This document shows, one piece after another, positions 23,507 to 35,974 of a stretch of 39,143 nt of DNA (its first letter is position 1; each line of letters begins with the position of its first letter). Where the stretch lies: contig JAFQZQ010000022.1 of assembly GCA_017405845.1 (NCBI GenBank), positions 1 to 39,143 of the forward strand. The letters are read 5' to 3'. This stretch comes from Mogibacterium sp. GTDB taxonomy: Bacteria; Bacillota; Clostridia; Peptostreptococcales; Anaerovoracaceae. The notes under the pieces were generated by a model. The model saw only the letters and a list, made by a program, of their open reading frames with translations, made no database searches and was not told where the DNA came from. Made by a program: the position numbers and the translations under genes.

Positions 23507-24406
23507 ATGGACGACAACAGAAAAGGCGCACTGCTGATAATCCTGGCAGGCACATGCTGGGGCGTGATCAGCATTTTTATAAATTACCTTTCTGCCGCCG
23601 GCCTCGGCGAGATGCAGATATCTTTTTTGCGTCAGTTTTTCGCTGCCCTTGTGTTTTGCTTTATAGTCTTCATTCGCGACCGCTCGAAGTTCAGGATAAG
23701 CGGGCGCGACCTCTGGCTCATCATGCTTGTCGGACTTATCAACGGCGTGGTGTTCAATTTCCTTTATTTCTACACGATAATCAACAGCCGGGCGTCTATC
23801 GCAGTAGTTCTGCTTTATACTTCACCGGTTTTCGTGATTATCCTCGCGAGGATATTTTTTAAAGAAAAGATAACGAGGTACAAGTTTATTGCGCTGGTGC
23901 TGACGGTGCTTGGATGCGTATTCGTCACCGGAGTGCTTGGAGAGGGATACATGCCGCCGCCGGTCGCTATACTGACGGGAGTTCTGACAGGCCTCTCATA
24001 CGCGCTCAACAACATATTGACCAGTGCCGCAGTAAAGAAAAATGATCCGCAGACAGTCACGCTTTATACGCTGATCTTCAGCTTCATCTTTCTGATACCG
24101 TTCAGTGGCATGAGCACGCTGATACCTGTCTGCCGGGCGAATCCGAAGACGCTCCTGGTAGCATTTCTGCTGTGCATTGTGACCTGCGTAATGGCGCAGT
24201 ACTTCTTCTCGGTCGGACTCAACCTGATTGAGAGCGGCAAGGCCGCTATCTACGGAGCGACTGAACCGATTGTCGGGTCGCTTGTAGGAATCTTCATATT
24301 CCACGAAGAGTCGAATCTGATGAAGATAATCGGTATAATAATGGTAATTGCGGCGATATTGCTGATTGGCAAAAGCAACGCAGAGCAAGGGGAGGAATCT
24401 GAATGA
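23507..24406 (+). CDS. EamA/DMT-superfamily transporter
   Basis: 299 residues with about ten membrane helices in two EamA repeats (1-140 and 150-295). The second repeat carries the typical YGATEPIVGSLVGIFIF motif, the first IAVVLLYTSPVFV. These transporters usually export or import amino acids or other metabolites. The ribosome binding site is weak (CAGGG). Its stop overlaps the ATG of the next gene (24403-24406). Confidence 0.9.
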   Translation: MDDNRKGALLIILAGTCWGVISIFINYLSAAGLGEMQISFLRQFFAALVFCFIVFIRDRSKFRISGRDLWLIMLVGLINGVVFNFLYFYTIINSRASIAVVLLYTSPVFVIILARIFFKEKITRYKFIALVLTVLGCVFVTGVLGEGYMPPPVAILTGVLTGLSYALNNILTSAAVKKNDPQTVTLYTLIFSFIFLIPFSGMSTLIPVCRANPKTLLVAFLLCIVTCVMAQYFFSVGLNLIESGKAAIYGATEPIVGSLVGIFIFHEESNLMKIIGIIMVIAAILLIGKSNAEQGEESE

Positions 24407-25449
24407 AATATCTGTACTTACTGCTGATGTTCATACCGGTTACCATAGCGGGTAAAATAATGGGATTTTCAGATCCTATGCTTTTCATATGCAGTTCGCT
24501 GGCGATAATCCCTCTGGCGGGCGTGATGGGCAAGAGCACAGATGACATCGCCTGCTTCTGCGGACAGAAGATAGGCGGACTGCTGAATGCCACCTTCGGA
24601 AACGCGACTGAGCTCATAATCGCTTTTGTAGCGATGAAGGAAGGTATGTTCGATGTCGTCAAGGCATCACTGGCAGGCTCCGTGATAGGAAACATCCTTC
24701 TGGTGCTCGGCATGTCGATGCTGGCTGGCGGAGTCAAGCACAAAATCCAGAAATTCAATATACATTCGATCAATATCACATCGAGCATGCTGCTGTTCTC
24801 AGTGCTTGGCCTGTCGATCCCTGCGATCTTCACGCACGCGCTGCCTGAGTCCAGCCTCACAACAGAGTATGAGGGCTTCAGCGTAGTCGTTGCTCTGCTG
24901 ATGCTGCTGGTGTATGTGATGCAGTTCGTATTCACGTTTGTGACACACCGCACTCTTTATGAAGAGAGCGTGCCTGATGAAGAGGAGCACGGCAAAGTGA
25001 GCCTGTCACGCGCCATAATAATGCTGATCATCTCAACTGTCGCTATCGCTGTTATCTCAGAGATCTTCGTGGGCACGGTAGAGCCTATGGCGGAAAGTGC
25101 CGGACTCCATACGGCATTTGTCGGAATCATTCTCGTGCCTATAATCGGCAATGCGGCAGAGCACTCATCCGCGATAATCATGGCGATGAAAGACAAGATG
25201 AATGCTGCGATCGAGATAGCACTCGGCTCCAGCCTACAAATAATACTCTTCGTTATCCCGGTGCTTACGCTGCTGAGCCTGTTCTTCGAGCCGATGAGCA
25301 TCGTCTTCACACCGTTCGAGCTGGTATCCGTTACCGGAGCGGTGCTGATCGCAAACCGTGTAGCGTCCGACGGTGAGTCAAACTGGCTTGAGGGCCTTCA
25401 GCTGGTGACCGTATACGTAATGATCGGCGCGGCATTCTTCTTTGTATAG
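24403..25449 (+). CDS. Calcium/proton antiporter (CaCA family, Cax type)
   Basis: 348 residues, about eleven membrane helices. The two alpha repeats are marked by GNATELI (66-72) and GNAAEHSSAIIMA near residue 250, the acidic residues of which bind the cation. Cax antiporters expel Ca2+ in exchange for protons. It is translationally coupled to the EamA transporter through an ATGA overlap. The regulatory N-terminal extension of plant members is absent. Confidence 0.93.
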   Translation: MKYLYLLLMFIPVTIAGKIMGFSDPMLFICSSLAIIPLAGVMGKSTDDIACFCGQKIGGLLNATFGNATELIIAFVAMKEGMFDVVKASLAGSVIGNILLVLGMSMLAGGVKHKIQKFNIHSINITSSMLLFSVLGLSIPAIFTHALPESSLTTEYEGFSVVVALLMLLVYVMQFVFTFVTHRTLYEESVPDEEEHGKVSLSRAIIMLIISTVAIAVISEIFVGTVEPMAESAGLHTAFVGIILVPIIGNAAEHSSAIIMAMKDKMNAAIEIALGSSLQIILFVIPVLTLLSLFFEPMSIVFTPFELVSVTGAVLIANRVASDGESNWLEGLQLVTVYVMIGAAFFFV

Positions 25450-25458
25450 GAAAACAAC

Positions 25459-26400
25459 ATGAGCAAGTACGATATTGTTTTCATAGGAACGGCAATACTG
25501 GATTCGACAATAATGGGCTTCGATCCGGAGCCTGTCTCTTCGGCCGGATTCAGAGCGGAGAGCGGATCGATCAGTGCCGGAGGAGAGGGCGTGAATGGAT
25601 CGATCGCCTCGGCAAAGCTCGGCATGAGGAGCGCTCTTCTCTGCTTCCTCGGAGACGACCAGGCGGGTGACCTTATAAAGTACGAGCTTGAGAAGAATAA
25701 TGTGGACACCGGCTGTATCGTGCGGACCGGTGAGAATCCTACTCCGGTGACCACGATTTTCGTGGCAGAGGACGGAAACCGCAAGTCGATAACCAACAGT
25801 GCGCACCGCTACAACTTCCATCCGGAGCAATATCCGGACATATTCACGGATTCCAAAGCCATCGTTATAGGATCGCTTTTCAGGGCTCCGTTCAACGATC
25901 CAGACGTTGTGAAAGCCGTAGTCACGGAGGCTCGTTCAAAGGGCATATTAATATTTGCGGATACAAAGCTTCCGAACTTCAGAAAACTGACGATTGACGA
26001 CTTAGCAGATTCGCTCGCTATGGTCGATTACATAACTCCAAACGAAGACGAGGCCAGATATTTCACGGGTGAAGAAGAACCTGAAAAGATGGCCGATGCA
26101 TTCCTGAAAAGGGGAGTGCGCAACGTTATAATAAAGCTCGGCGGCAAAGGCTGCTTCTTCAAAAATAGCGAGGAGGCATTCTACCTTCCTGCATTCAAAG
26201 CCGATGTGATCGATGCAACCGGTGCCGGCGACAACTTCATGGCCGGGCTGGTGTCTGAAACGATCCGCGGAAGCGGCATCAGAGAAGCGCTGACTTTTGC
26301 AAGTGCATGCGGCGCGATATGCACTACGGCCGTCGGAGCAGGAACTGCTCTTAAAAACAGGAAACAGGTGCTTGAGCTTGTCGGAGCACAAAAGGAATAA
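25459..26400 (+). CDS. PfkB-family carbohydrate kinase
   Basis: 313 residues. The N-terminal PfkB signature is GGEGVNGSIASAKLG and the C-terminal one DATGAGDNFMAGL, with the catalytic aspartate in GAGD. These kinases phosphorylate sugars or nucleosides with ATP. The substrate is not evident; the family includes ribokinase and 2-keto-3-deoxygluconate kinase. Neighbours (Ca2+ antiporter, esterase, LysR regulator) give no pathway hint. AGGAAAA precedes the start. Confidence 0.92.
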   Translation: MSKYDIVFIGTAILDSTIMGFDPEPVSSAGFRAESGSISAGGEGVNGSIASAKLGMRSALLCFLGDDQAGDLIKYELEKNNVDTGCIVRTGENPTPVTTIFVAEDGNRKSITNSAHRYNFHPEQYPDIFTDSKAIVIGSLFRAPFNDPDVVKAVVTEARSKGILIFADTKLPNFRKLTIDDLADSLAMVDYITPNEDEARYFTGEEEPEKMADAFLKRGVRNVIIKLGGKGCFFKNSEEAFYLPAFKADVIDATGAGDNFMAGLVSETIRGSGIREALTFASACGAICTTAVGAGTALKNRKQVLELVGAQKE

Positions 26401-26429
26401 AACAGTAAAACAGATAGGGGACGGAGATA

Positions 26430-27200
26430 ATGCTTTTAAAACAGGACTTCTATTTTAATTCACTGGGAGCGAACAGGCCGCTGCATATAAGGGTACCTGA
26501 TCAAGGCGAGCCACCGTTTCCGGTGATGTACTTTTTTGACGGACACAATCTTTTCAGGGATGAGGATGCCACCTTCGGCAAGTCCTTGGGCCTTGAAGAG
26601 TATTGCAGGGACTGGGACAAGCAGCTGATCATTGTTGGTGTCGAATGCGGACACGAGCGGGACGAACGCATGTCGGAATACCTGCCGTACGGCGTTAACT
26701 TCGGTTGGCTCAAAGGCTTTGAACCGCTCGGCGAAGCGACGATGCAGGGCATCATTTACGAGCTCAAGCCGTACATCGACGCAACTTTCCCGACAATACC
26801 GTTCAGGGAATGCACGGCGATTGGAGGGGCGAGCATGGGAGGCCTGATGGCAGCTTATGCGCTGGTCAGATACAACAACTACATCTCTAAGGCAGCATGC
26901 CTCTCACCGTCGATTGGAAGCGTGAGCGGCAAGCTCTGGCACGATATGAACAACACGTACATGAGCCCGGACACACGCATCTACCTTTCATGGGGAACCC
27001 AGGAGGGCTATGGCAAAATCAAGGACCCGAATGTTGAAGATAAATCGAGCTGGATATATAAAACATGCCGCGGCACAGCAAACAAGGTGATTGCTGCAGG
27101 AGGTGCGGCAAAGATGTACTGTCAGGTTGGCGGCAGGCATTGTGAAGCAGACTGGGAGAAACAGCTGGGCATCTTCATGCCGTTCCTGTGGCAGGAGTGA
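26430..27200 (+). CDS. Esterase-D-type alpha/beta hydrolase
   Basis: 256 residues. The nucleophile elbow is GGASMGG with serine in the centre, and the histidine of the triad is probably in GGRHCEADWEKQ near the C terminus, a pattern shared with the esterase D / enterochelin-esterase-like group. The N terminus contains VMYFFDGHNLF, also typical. It has no signal peptide, so it should be cytoplasmic and hydrolyse a small ester. A GGGGACGGAG site precedes the ATG and the LysR gene follows after 21 bp. Confidence 0.88.
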   Translation: MLLKQDFYFNSLGANRPLHIRVPDQGEPPFPVMYFFDGHNLFRDEDATFGKSLGLEEYCRDWDKQLIIVGVECGHERDERMSEYLPYGVNFGWLKGFEPLGEATMQGIIYELKPYIDATFPTIPFRECTAIGGASMGGLMAAYALVRYNNYISKAACLSPSIGSVSGKLWHDMNNTYMSPDTRIYLSWGTQEGYGKIKDPNVEDKSSWIYKTCRGTANKVIAAGGAAKMYCQVGGRHCEADWEKQLGIFMPFLWQE

Positions 27201-27221
27201 CAGCAAATGGGGGACTGAGAG

Positions 27222-28100
27222 ATGGATCTGAGAAGTTTACGCTATTTCGTTACAGTAGCAGAAGAACTGAACGTAACAAGAGCTGCCGAAAAGCTGCATA
27301 TGAGTCAGCCGCCTTTGAGTGCACAGATCAAAAGCCTTGAAGAAGAACTTGATACCACGCTTTTCATAAGGGGAAAGAGACGTCTTAAACTTACGGAATC
27401 AGGCCAGCTTCTTTACAGGCGGGCAAAGGAAATACTCAGCCTTTCCGAAAAGACGCGGTCAGAAGTGCATTCCATGGGAGAGGGAATGAGAGGAACCATA
27501 TCGATAGGTCTTGTCGAAGGAATGGCTCCTGACATTGCCGCGGAGTGGTTTGCCGGTTTCATCGGAAAGTACCCTAACATACGATTCCGGATACTTGACG
27601 GAAGCACCGATGACCTCCTTGAAAAGATGCGTACGGGACTCATAAGCCTGGCGGTTATAACATCGCCTTGTGATCATTCTCTTCTCCACAGCTTTCATGT
27701 CGGAGAAGAAAGGATCGCAGCGCTTATCAATAAAACTCACCCGCTGGCAATGAAAGACAGCGACGAGATTGAGATAGCGGATCTTGTAGGGGAGAACCTT
27801 ATCGTTCCAAGCAGAAAGGCTCTTATTGACACTATCTACAAATGGTTTGAGAAAGACGGCGCTGAGCCGAAGATAGTCTGTGAGATGGACAGCTATCTTG
27901 ACGCTGCGGCACTTGCAGGCAGAATGGTTGGCATAAGCATATATCCGAGAACGGCGTACGTACCTAACGATTCTCTTATCTTCAAGGAAATATCGGGTGG
28001 TGACAAGAAGATGGAGTACCTGTTCGTATGGCGCAAGGGTCATCCGCTGCCTACTATAGAGAAGACATTTATTGACTTCGTCAAGGAGATGGTCTCATAG
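27222..28100 (+). CDS. LysR-family transcriptional regulator
   Basis: 292 residues with the LysR helix-turn-helix at 1-60 (LRYFVTVAEELNVTRAAEKLH, here trimmed to LRYFVTVAEE onward, then SQPPLSAQIKSLE) and a periplasmic-binding-like effector domain from about 90. Usual LysR targets are adjacent genes; candidates here are the esterase upstream or glnN downstream. A terminator separates it from glnN. The effector cannot be predicted. Confidence 0.93.
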   Translation: MDLRSLRYFVTVAEELNVTRAAEKLHMSQPPLSAQIKSLEEELDTTLFIRGKRRLKLTESGQLLYRRAKEILSLSEKTRSEVHSMGEGMRGTISIGLVEGMAPDIAAEWFAGFIGKYPNIRFRILDGSTDDLLEKMRTGLISLAVITSPCDHSLLHSFHVGEERIAALINKTHPLAMKDSDEIEIADLVGENLIVPSRKALIDTIYKWFEKDGAEPKIVCEMDSYLDAAALAGRMVGISIYPRTAYVPNDSLIFKEISGGDKKMEYLFVWRKGHPLPTIEKTFIDFVKEMVS

Positions 28101-28133
28101 TAAAAACCGTTACCGGTATCATGAAACAGCAGC

Positions 28134-28164
28134 AGAGAGCTTCAGACAGCAAGCTCTCTTTTTA
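28134..28164 (+). terminator. Terminator after the LysR gene
   Basis: AGAGAGCTT (28134-28142) pairs with AAGCTCTCT (28151-28159) and TTTTT follows. It closes the run that began near 20692. Confidence 0.85.
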
Positions 28165-28248
28165 TATGCAAAAAATATGATAATGCTAAAAATATATGTA
28201 TTTCATTATTAAAACCGCAGGGTATATTTTTGAAGCATATTTTAAAAA

Positions 28249-28264
28249 ATCCACAGCTGTGGAT
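28249..28264. promoter_or_regulatory. 16-bp perfect palindrome in the glnN leader
   Basis: ATCCACAGCTGTGGAT lies 34 bp before the glnN start. The right half plus the next base reads TGTGGATAA, the complement of a consensus DnaA box. It does not resemble the GlnR consensus. It may be an operator for nitrogen control or a fortuitous DnaA box. Confidence 0.4.
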
Positions 28265-28297
28265 AAGCGTGAAGTAAGCGAAAGGAGGATCGGTGAG

Positions 28298-30388
28298 ATG
28301 AGCAGAGTACTGGACCGTTTCGGATCTATGGTATTCGATGACAAAGTAATGAGAGCAATGCTGTCTGAGGACGCATACCGCTCAATGCGAAATACTATCA
28401 ACAGGGGAGATCCTCTGAATCAGGAGATAGCAAATGCCGTTGCCCAGGCGATGAAAGACTGGGCAGTCTCAAACGGAGCTACTCACTTTACGCACTGGTT
28501 CCAGCCCCTCACCGGCATCACTGCGGAAAAGCACGACAGTTTCATACAGTCATCACCTGATGGAAGAGTGATAATGGAATTCTCCGGAAAGGAGCTTATA
28601 AAAGGTGAACCTGACGCGTCATCATTCCCTTCGGGAGGCCTGAGAGCCACATTCGAAGCAAGAGGCTATACGGCCTGGGATCCTACATCTTATGCGTTCA
28701 TAAGAGACCGCACACTGTGCATCCCGACAGCTTTCTGCTCATACAGCGGAGAGGCGATGGATGAAAAGACGTCTCTTCTGAGATCAATGGACGCGCTCAA
28801 CGCTCAGGCCCTGAGAGCTCTCCATGCCCTGGGGAACAGTTCGGTCAAAAGAGTCCATGCTGTTGCAGGCGCTGAGCAGGAGTACTTCCTGGTGCCGCGG
28901 GATCTTTATGATAAAAGGCCTGATCTGAGATTTACGGGAAGGACTTTGTTTGGCGTAATGCCGCCGAAGGGTCAGGAACTCGATGACCATTATTTCGGAG
29001 CCATAAAACCTGAGATAGCCAGATTCATGGAAGAACTTAATGACGAACTCTGGAAGCTCGGGGTGTTCGCGAAGACGGAACACAATGAGGTCGCTCCGTC
29101 TCAGCATGAGCTTGCGTGCATATATACAAAAGTCAATGTCACTGTCGACCAGAACCAGCTGGTCATGGAAATGATCAAAAAGGTCGCGGAAAGACACGGC
29201 TTCGTAGCGCTGCTGCACGAGAAACCTTACGACGGTGTGAACGGAAGCGGAAAGCACAACAACTGGTCGCTGTCAACGGACAGGGGAGACAACCTGCTTG
29301 CGCCGGGAGATACTCCGCACGACAACGCGCAGTTCCTGCTGTTCCTTTGCGCGGTGATAAAAGCGGTGGATGATTATCAGGATCTTTTGAGGATATCTGT
29401 CGCATCTGCCGGCAATGACCACAGACTTGGCGCTAGCGAGGCTCCTCCTGCAGTGGTATCGATCTTCCTCGGTGATGAATTAACGGCTGTCCTTGAGTCG
29501 ATCGAAAAAGACATCCCATACGAAAACAGCGGGGAAGTGCTTATGAAACTGGGGACGGAAGTACTGCCGGGATTCAGAAGGGATAACACTGACAGGAACC
29601 GCACATCGCCTTTCGCGTTCACCGGAAACAAATTCGAATTCAGGATGCCCGGAGCAATGAGCAGCCTGGCGTTTCCGAATGTAATTCTGAACAGCGCGGT
29701 AGCGGAGGCTCTGAGCTGCTACGCAGACAGGCTTGAAGCTGCTGATGACCTCAGCGAGACAGTATACACTCTCATAAGAGAAACCATATGTAACCATAAG
29801 CGCATAATTTTCAACGGTAACGGTTATGAGCAGGAGTGGCTCATTGAAGCAGAGAAAAGAGGGCTTTCAAATTACAGGACCACTCCGGATTGCGTGCCTC
29901 ATCTCCTGGATGAGAAGAATGTAAGAATGCTGACGGACCAGAAGGTTTTCAGCAGATCCGAACTGGAATCCCGATGTGAGATAATTCTTGAGAATTACTG
30001 CAAGACCATTTGTATTGAGGCCAGGACGATGAGGTCAATGGCGATAAAGAGGATAGCACCTGCAGTCGAAGCTTATACCGCGGAACTTTCAGCAAATATG
30101 AATGAAAAGAAGCGTGCTCTGCCTGGTCTGGAGTGCAGGTTTGAGAAGGAGATAATCACAGAACTGTCCGATAGAACCGACCGGATATACGGTGATGTGC
30201 AGAGTCTGATTTCTGTGCTCAACACTCTCAGCGGAGAAGATTACTTCAGGGATTCTGAGGTCATACGGGATGAACTCCTTCCTGCAATGAGAAAACTGAG
30301 GGAGGACGGCGATGCTGCAGAGATGCTCACTTCAAAGAAATACTGGCCGCTTCCAAATTACGGCCTTCTGATGTTTGGAGAGAAGTAA
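28298..30388 (+). CDS. glnN: Glutamine synthetase type III
   Basis: The ATG at 28298 follows AAAGGAGG and gives 696 residues, the usual size of GSIII; an upstream in-frame ATG (28196) would add a low-complexity AT-rich leader and is rejected. GSIII landmarks include THWFQPLTG, KHDSF, FPSGGLRATFEARGY-type block, GAEQEYFLV and the catalytic FAKTEHNEVAPSQHE and VNGSGKHNNWS segments. The enzyme ligates ammonia to glutamate with ATP, as a large hexameric-ring complex. It heads a run with asnB, pyrG and glmS, each of which consumes glutamine. Confidence 0.96.
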   Translation: MSRVLDRFGSMVFDDKVMRAMLSEDAYRSMRNTINRGDPLNQEIANAVAQAMKDWAVSNGATHFTHWFQPLTGITAEKHDSFIQSSPDGRVIMEFSGKELIKGEPDASSFPSGGLRATFEARGYTAWDPTSYAFIRDRTLCIPTAFCSYSGEAMDEKTSLLRSMDALNAQALRALHALGNSSVKRVHAVAGAEQEYFLVPRDLYDKRPDLRFTGRTLFGVMPPKGQELDDHYFGAIKPEIARFMEELNDELWKLGVFAKTEHNEVAPSQHELACIYTKVNVTVDQNQLVMEMIKKVAERHGFVALLHEKPYDGVNGSGKHNNWSLSTDRGDNLLAPGDTPHDNAQFLLFLCAVIKAVDDYQDLLRISVASAGNDHRLGASEAPPAVVSIFLGDELTAVLESIEKDIPYENSGEVLMKLGTEVLPGFRRDNTDRNRTSPFAFTGNKFEFRMPGAMSSLAFPNVILNSAVAEALSCYADRLEAADDLSETVYTLIRETICNHKRIIFNGNGYEQEWLIEAEKRGLSNYRTTPDCVPHLLDEKNVRMLTDQKVFSRSELESRCEIILENYCKTICIEARTMRSMAIKRIAPAVEAYTAELSANMNEKKRALPGLECRFEKEIITELSDRTDRIYGDVQSLISVLNTLSGEDYFRDSEVIRDELLPAMRKLREDGDAAEMLTSKKYWPLPNYGLLMFGEK

Positions 30389-30420
30389 AGGCTTAGAAGC
30401 TCATCTGAAGGGAGGAAGAT

Positions 30421-33614
<3,194 letters not shown>

Positions 33615-33629
33615 AGGAGTGACTGGAAC

Positions 33630-35498
33630 ATGTGTGGAATAGTAGGATTTACCGGAAGACAGCAGGCTGCGCCTGTACTGCTCAACGGTTTGTCAAAACT
33701 GGAATACAGAGGATATGATTCTGCTGGTCTTGCAGTGCGCGACGGCGAGTCGCTTGCCGAGGTGGTAAAGGCAACGGGCAAGCTCAGAAACCTGGCGCAG
33801 AAAATCGACGATGGGAAAGCCCTTCCGGGCACATGCGGCATCGGCCATACAAGATGGGCGACACACGGGGAGCCATCGCAGAACAATGCTCATCCTCATG
33901 TAAGCGGCAATGCTTTGGGATCCGCATCAGGACCGGTCGAGTCTGATGTTGTCGGAGTTCATAACGGAATCATCGAAAACTATGAAGAGCTGAAGGCCAA
34001 GCTCATAGGAAACGGCTACACCTTCTATAGCTCAACCGATACGGAAGTTGCCATCAAGCTGGTCGATTACTATTACAAGAAGTACCAGATCGGACCTATC
34101 GATGCGATCAACAGGATGATGGTTCGTGTAAGAGGATCATACGCTCTTGCGCTTATGTTCAAGGACTATCCGGGTGAGATCTACGCTGCCCGCAAGGACA
34201 GCCCGATGGTCATCGGTACTGCTGACGGGGAATCATTCCTCGCATCCGATGTACCGGCGCTGCTGAAATACACCCGCGACATCTATTATATCGAAAACCT
34301 GCAGTCCGTAAGGATACTTCCGGGCGAGCTTCACTTCTTCGATCTTAACGGAGATGAAGTGCAGATGGAGAAGACTCATATAACATGGGATGCCGAGGCT
34401 GCCGAAAAGGGCGGATATGAGCATTTCATGATGAAGGAGATTCACGAGCAGCCGAAAGCGGTTCGTGATACTCTGAACAGCGTGATCCGCGACGGAAAGA
34501 TCGATCTCTCTGCTGCAGGCCTTACTAAAGAGGTCCTTGAGGGAATCAGCGAGGTGCGCATAGTTGCCTGCGGTTCGGCATGGCATGCCGGAATAGTCGG
34601 ACAGTATGTGATAGAAGATCTGGCTGAAGTGCCGGTTGCTACAGAGGTCGCGTCCGAATTCAGGTATAAGAAGATGCTGATCGACAAGGATGCGCTCGTG
34701 ATCATCATCTCACAGTCCGGAGAAACCGCAGATACTCTCGCAGCTCTCAGAGCGGCAAAGGAGAAGGGCGTACGTACTCTCGGAATCGTCAATGTTGTAG
34801 GATCCACCATAGCACGCGAGGCTGAAAACGTGATGTACACGCTTGCCGGTCCGGAGATAGCTGTAGCTACAACAAAAGCATACAGCGCACAGCTTGCTGC
34901 GCTGTACACGATCGCAGTAGCGCTGGCAGAAGCTAAGGGCAAGATCACCGACAGCGACTGTAAATACTATGTAGAGGAGCTTCTCGCTCTGCCTGAAAAA
35001 ATTGAAAAAGCTCTTGAGAGCAAGGAAAGAATACAGTGGTTCTCGGCTAAATATGCGAATGCGCGTGACGTATTCTACCTTGGAAGAGGACTCGACTATG
35101 CAGTCAGCCTTGAAGGAAGCTTAAAGCTGAAAGAGATAAGCTATGTGCACAGCGAGGCATATGCTGCAGGTGAGCTCAAACATGGAACCATAAGCCTCAT
35201 CGAAGACGGCATACTTGTTATAGGAGTGCTGACTCAGGAGGAGCTGATGGAAAAGACCGTCAGCAACATGGCGGAATGCAAGGCCCGCGGCGCTTATCTC
35301 CTGGGTGTTACCACAGAAGGTAAATACAACGTCGAAGACTCTGTAAACTTCACCATCTATGTGCCGAGGGCTGATGAGCACTTTGTAGGCAGTCTGGCGG
35401 TTATACCGCTGCAGCTGCTCGGATATTACATCAGCGTAGCCAAGGGTCTTGATGTAGACAAGCCTAGAAACCTGGCTAAGTCGGTCACTGTTGAATAA
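33630..35498 (+). CDS. glmS: Glutamine-fructose-6-phosphate aminotransferase
   Basis: 622 residues with Cys2 in MCGIVGF as the glutaminase nucleophile, KLEYRGYDSAG, HTRWATHGEPS, and in the isomerase half SQSGETADT, plus the C-terminal KPRNLAKSVTVE that ends all GlmS proteins. It makes glucosamine-6-phosphate for peptidoglycan. Only 15 bp separate it from pyrG, so the glmS ribozyme that controls many Gram-positive homologues is not present. Length is normal. It is cotranscribed with the preceding glutamine genes by spacing. Confidence 0.97.
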   Translation: MCGIVGFTGRQQAAPVLLNGLSKLEYRGYDSAGLAVRDGESLAEVVKATGKLRNLAQKIDDGKALPGTCGIGHTRWATHGEPSQNNAHPHVSGNALGSASGPVESDVVGVHNGIIENYEELKAKLIGNGYTFYSSTDTEVAIKLVDYYYKKYQIGPIDAINRMMVRVRGSYALALMFKDYPGEIYAARKDSPMVIGTADGESFLASDVPALLKYTRDIYYIENLQSVRILPGELHFFDLNGDEVQMEKTHITWDAEAAEKGGYEHFMMKEIHEQPKAVRDTLNSVIRDGKIDLSAAGLTKEVLEGISEVRIVACGSAWHAGIVGQYVIEDLAEVPVATEVASEFRYKKMLIDKDALVIIISQSGETADTLAALRAAKEKGVRTLGIVNVVGSTIAREAENVMYTLAGPEIAVATTKAYSAQLAALYTIAVALAEAKGKITDSDCKYYVEELLALPEKIEKALESKERIQWFSAKYANARDVFYLGRGLDYAVSLEGSLKLKEISYVHSEAYAAGELKHGTISLIEDGILVIGVLTQEELMEKTVSNMAECKARGAYLLGVTTEGKYNVEDSVNFTIYVPRADEHFVGSLAVIPLQLLGYYISVAKGLDVDKPRNLAKSVTVE

Positions 35499-35509
35499 GG
35501 TGGCAAATA

Positions 35510-35659
35510 ATGCTTATATTAGGATCGCTGATCGTGGCGTGGATAGTGCATAACTGGTGGAAGCTCCTGCTTTTGCTTGTTGGAGTAATTGCCTTGCGCG
35601 AATATCAGGTCTATAAGCACAGGAATGATGATAATGACGCCGGAGATAATAAAAGCTGA
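35510..35659 (+). CDS. Small membrane protein, 49 aa, unknown function
   Basis: ATG 35510 lies seven bases after AAGGTGG, close behind glmS. The first 30 residues are one or two tight hydrophobic segments with Trp residues (WIVHNWWKLLLLLVG), followed by a charged tail of Asp, Asn and Lys. It is probably the last gene of the glnN-glmS unit. I do not recognise it. Confidence 0.65.
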   Translation: MLILGSLIVAWIVHNWWKLLLLLVGVIALREYQVYKHRNDDNDAGDNKS

Positions 35660-35660
35660 A

Positions 35661-35689
35661 TTGCATTAAGCAGTGATGAGTGGTATAAA
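35661..35689 (+). promoter_or_regulatory. Promoter for the 60-aa protein gene
   Basis: TTGCAT (35661-35666) and TATAAA (35684-35689) are separated by exactly 17 bp. A further TATAAT at 35707-35712 lies too close to the ribosome binding site to be preferred. Confidence 0.55.
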
Positions 35690-35736
35690 AAATCTAGCAA
35701 CATTTTTATAATTCTTAATTGGAGGGAGCTTAAGAA

Positions 35737-35919
35737 ATGAAGAAATTAGCAGTTTTCACAGCTATCGTCGGCGGCATTGCCGGAACAGTTGCATACATGA
35801 ACAAGAACGGTCTGCCAATTCCTGGAAACCTGACCATGAACATTCCGGTCAAATTACCGTATGACTTCTGGGACCTTTTCACAAAGGGAATCGAGATCGC
35901 AGAAGGACTGACAAAATAA
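35737..35919 (+). CDS. Small protein with one membrane helix, 60 aa, unknown function
   Basis: The ATG at 35737 has GGAGGG ten bases upstream. Residues 1-22 form a hydrophobic segment with Gly-rich packing (AIVGGIAGTVAYM) after two lysines; the rest is amphipathic with PVKLPYDFWDLF in the middle. It has its own promoter and a strong terminator, so it is monocistronic, which is unusual for a 60-residue product and suggests substantial expression. No family was recognised; a signal-like or holin-like role is not supported by length or topology. Confidence 0.75.
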   Translation: MKKLAVFTAIVGGIAGTVAYMNKNGLPIPGNLTMNIPVKLPYDFWDLFTKGIEIAEGLTK

Positions 35920-35935
35920 AAGGAATAAATGAAAG

Positions 35936-35969
35936 AGCCTTGAGGTCATCAGACTTCAAGGCTTTTTTC
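35936..35969 (+). terminator. Terminator after the 60-aa protein gene, probably bidirectional
   Basis: AGCCTTGAGGT (35936-35946) pairs with ACTTCAAGGCT (35953-35963) with one G-T pair, and TTTTTT follows. A convergent minus-strand gene ends at 35975, and an AAAGAG-rich flank lets it serve that gene weakly too. Confidence 0.8.
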
Positions 35970-35974
35970 TTCTT

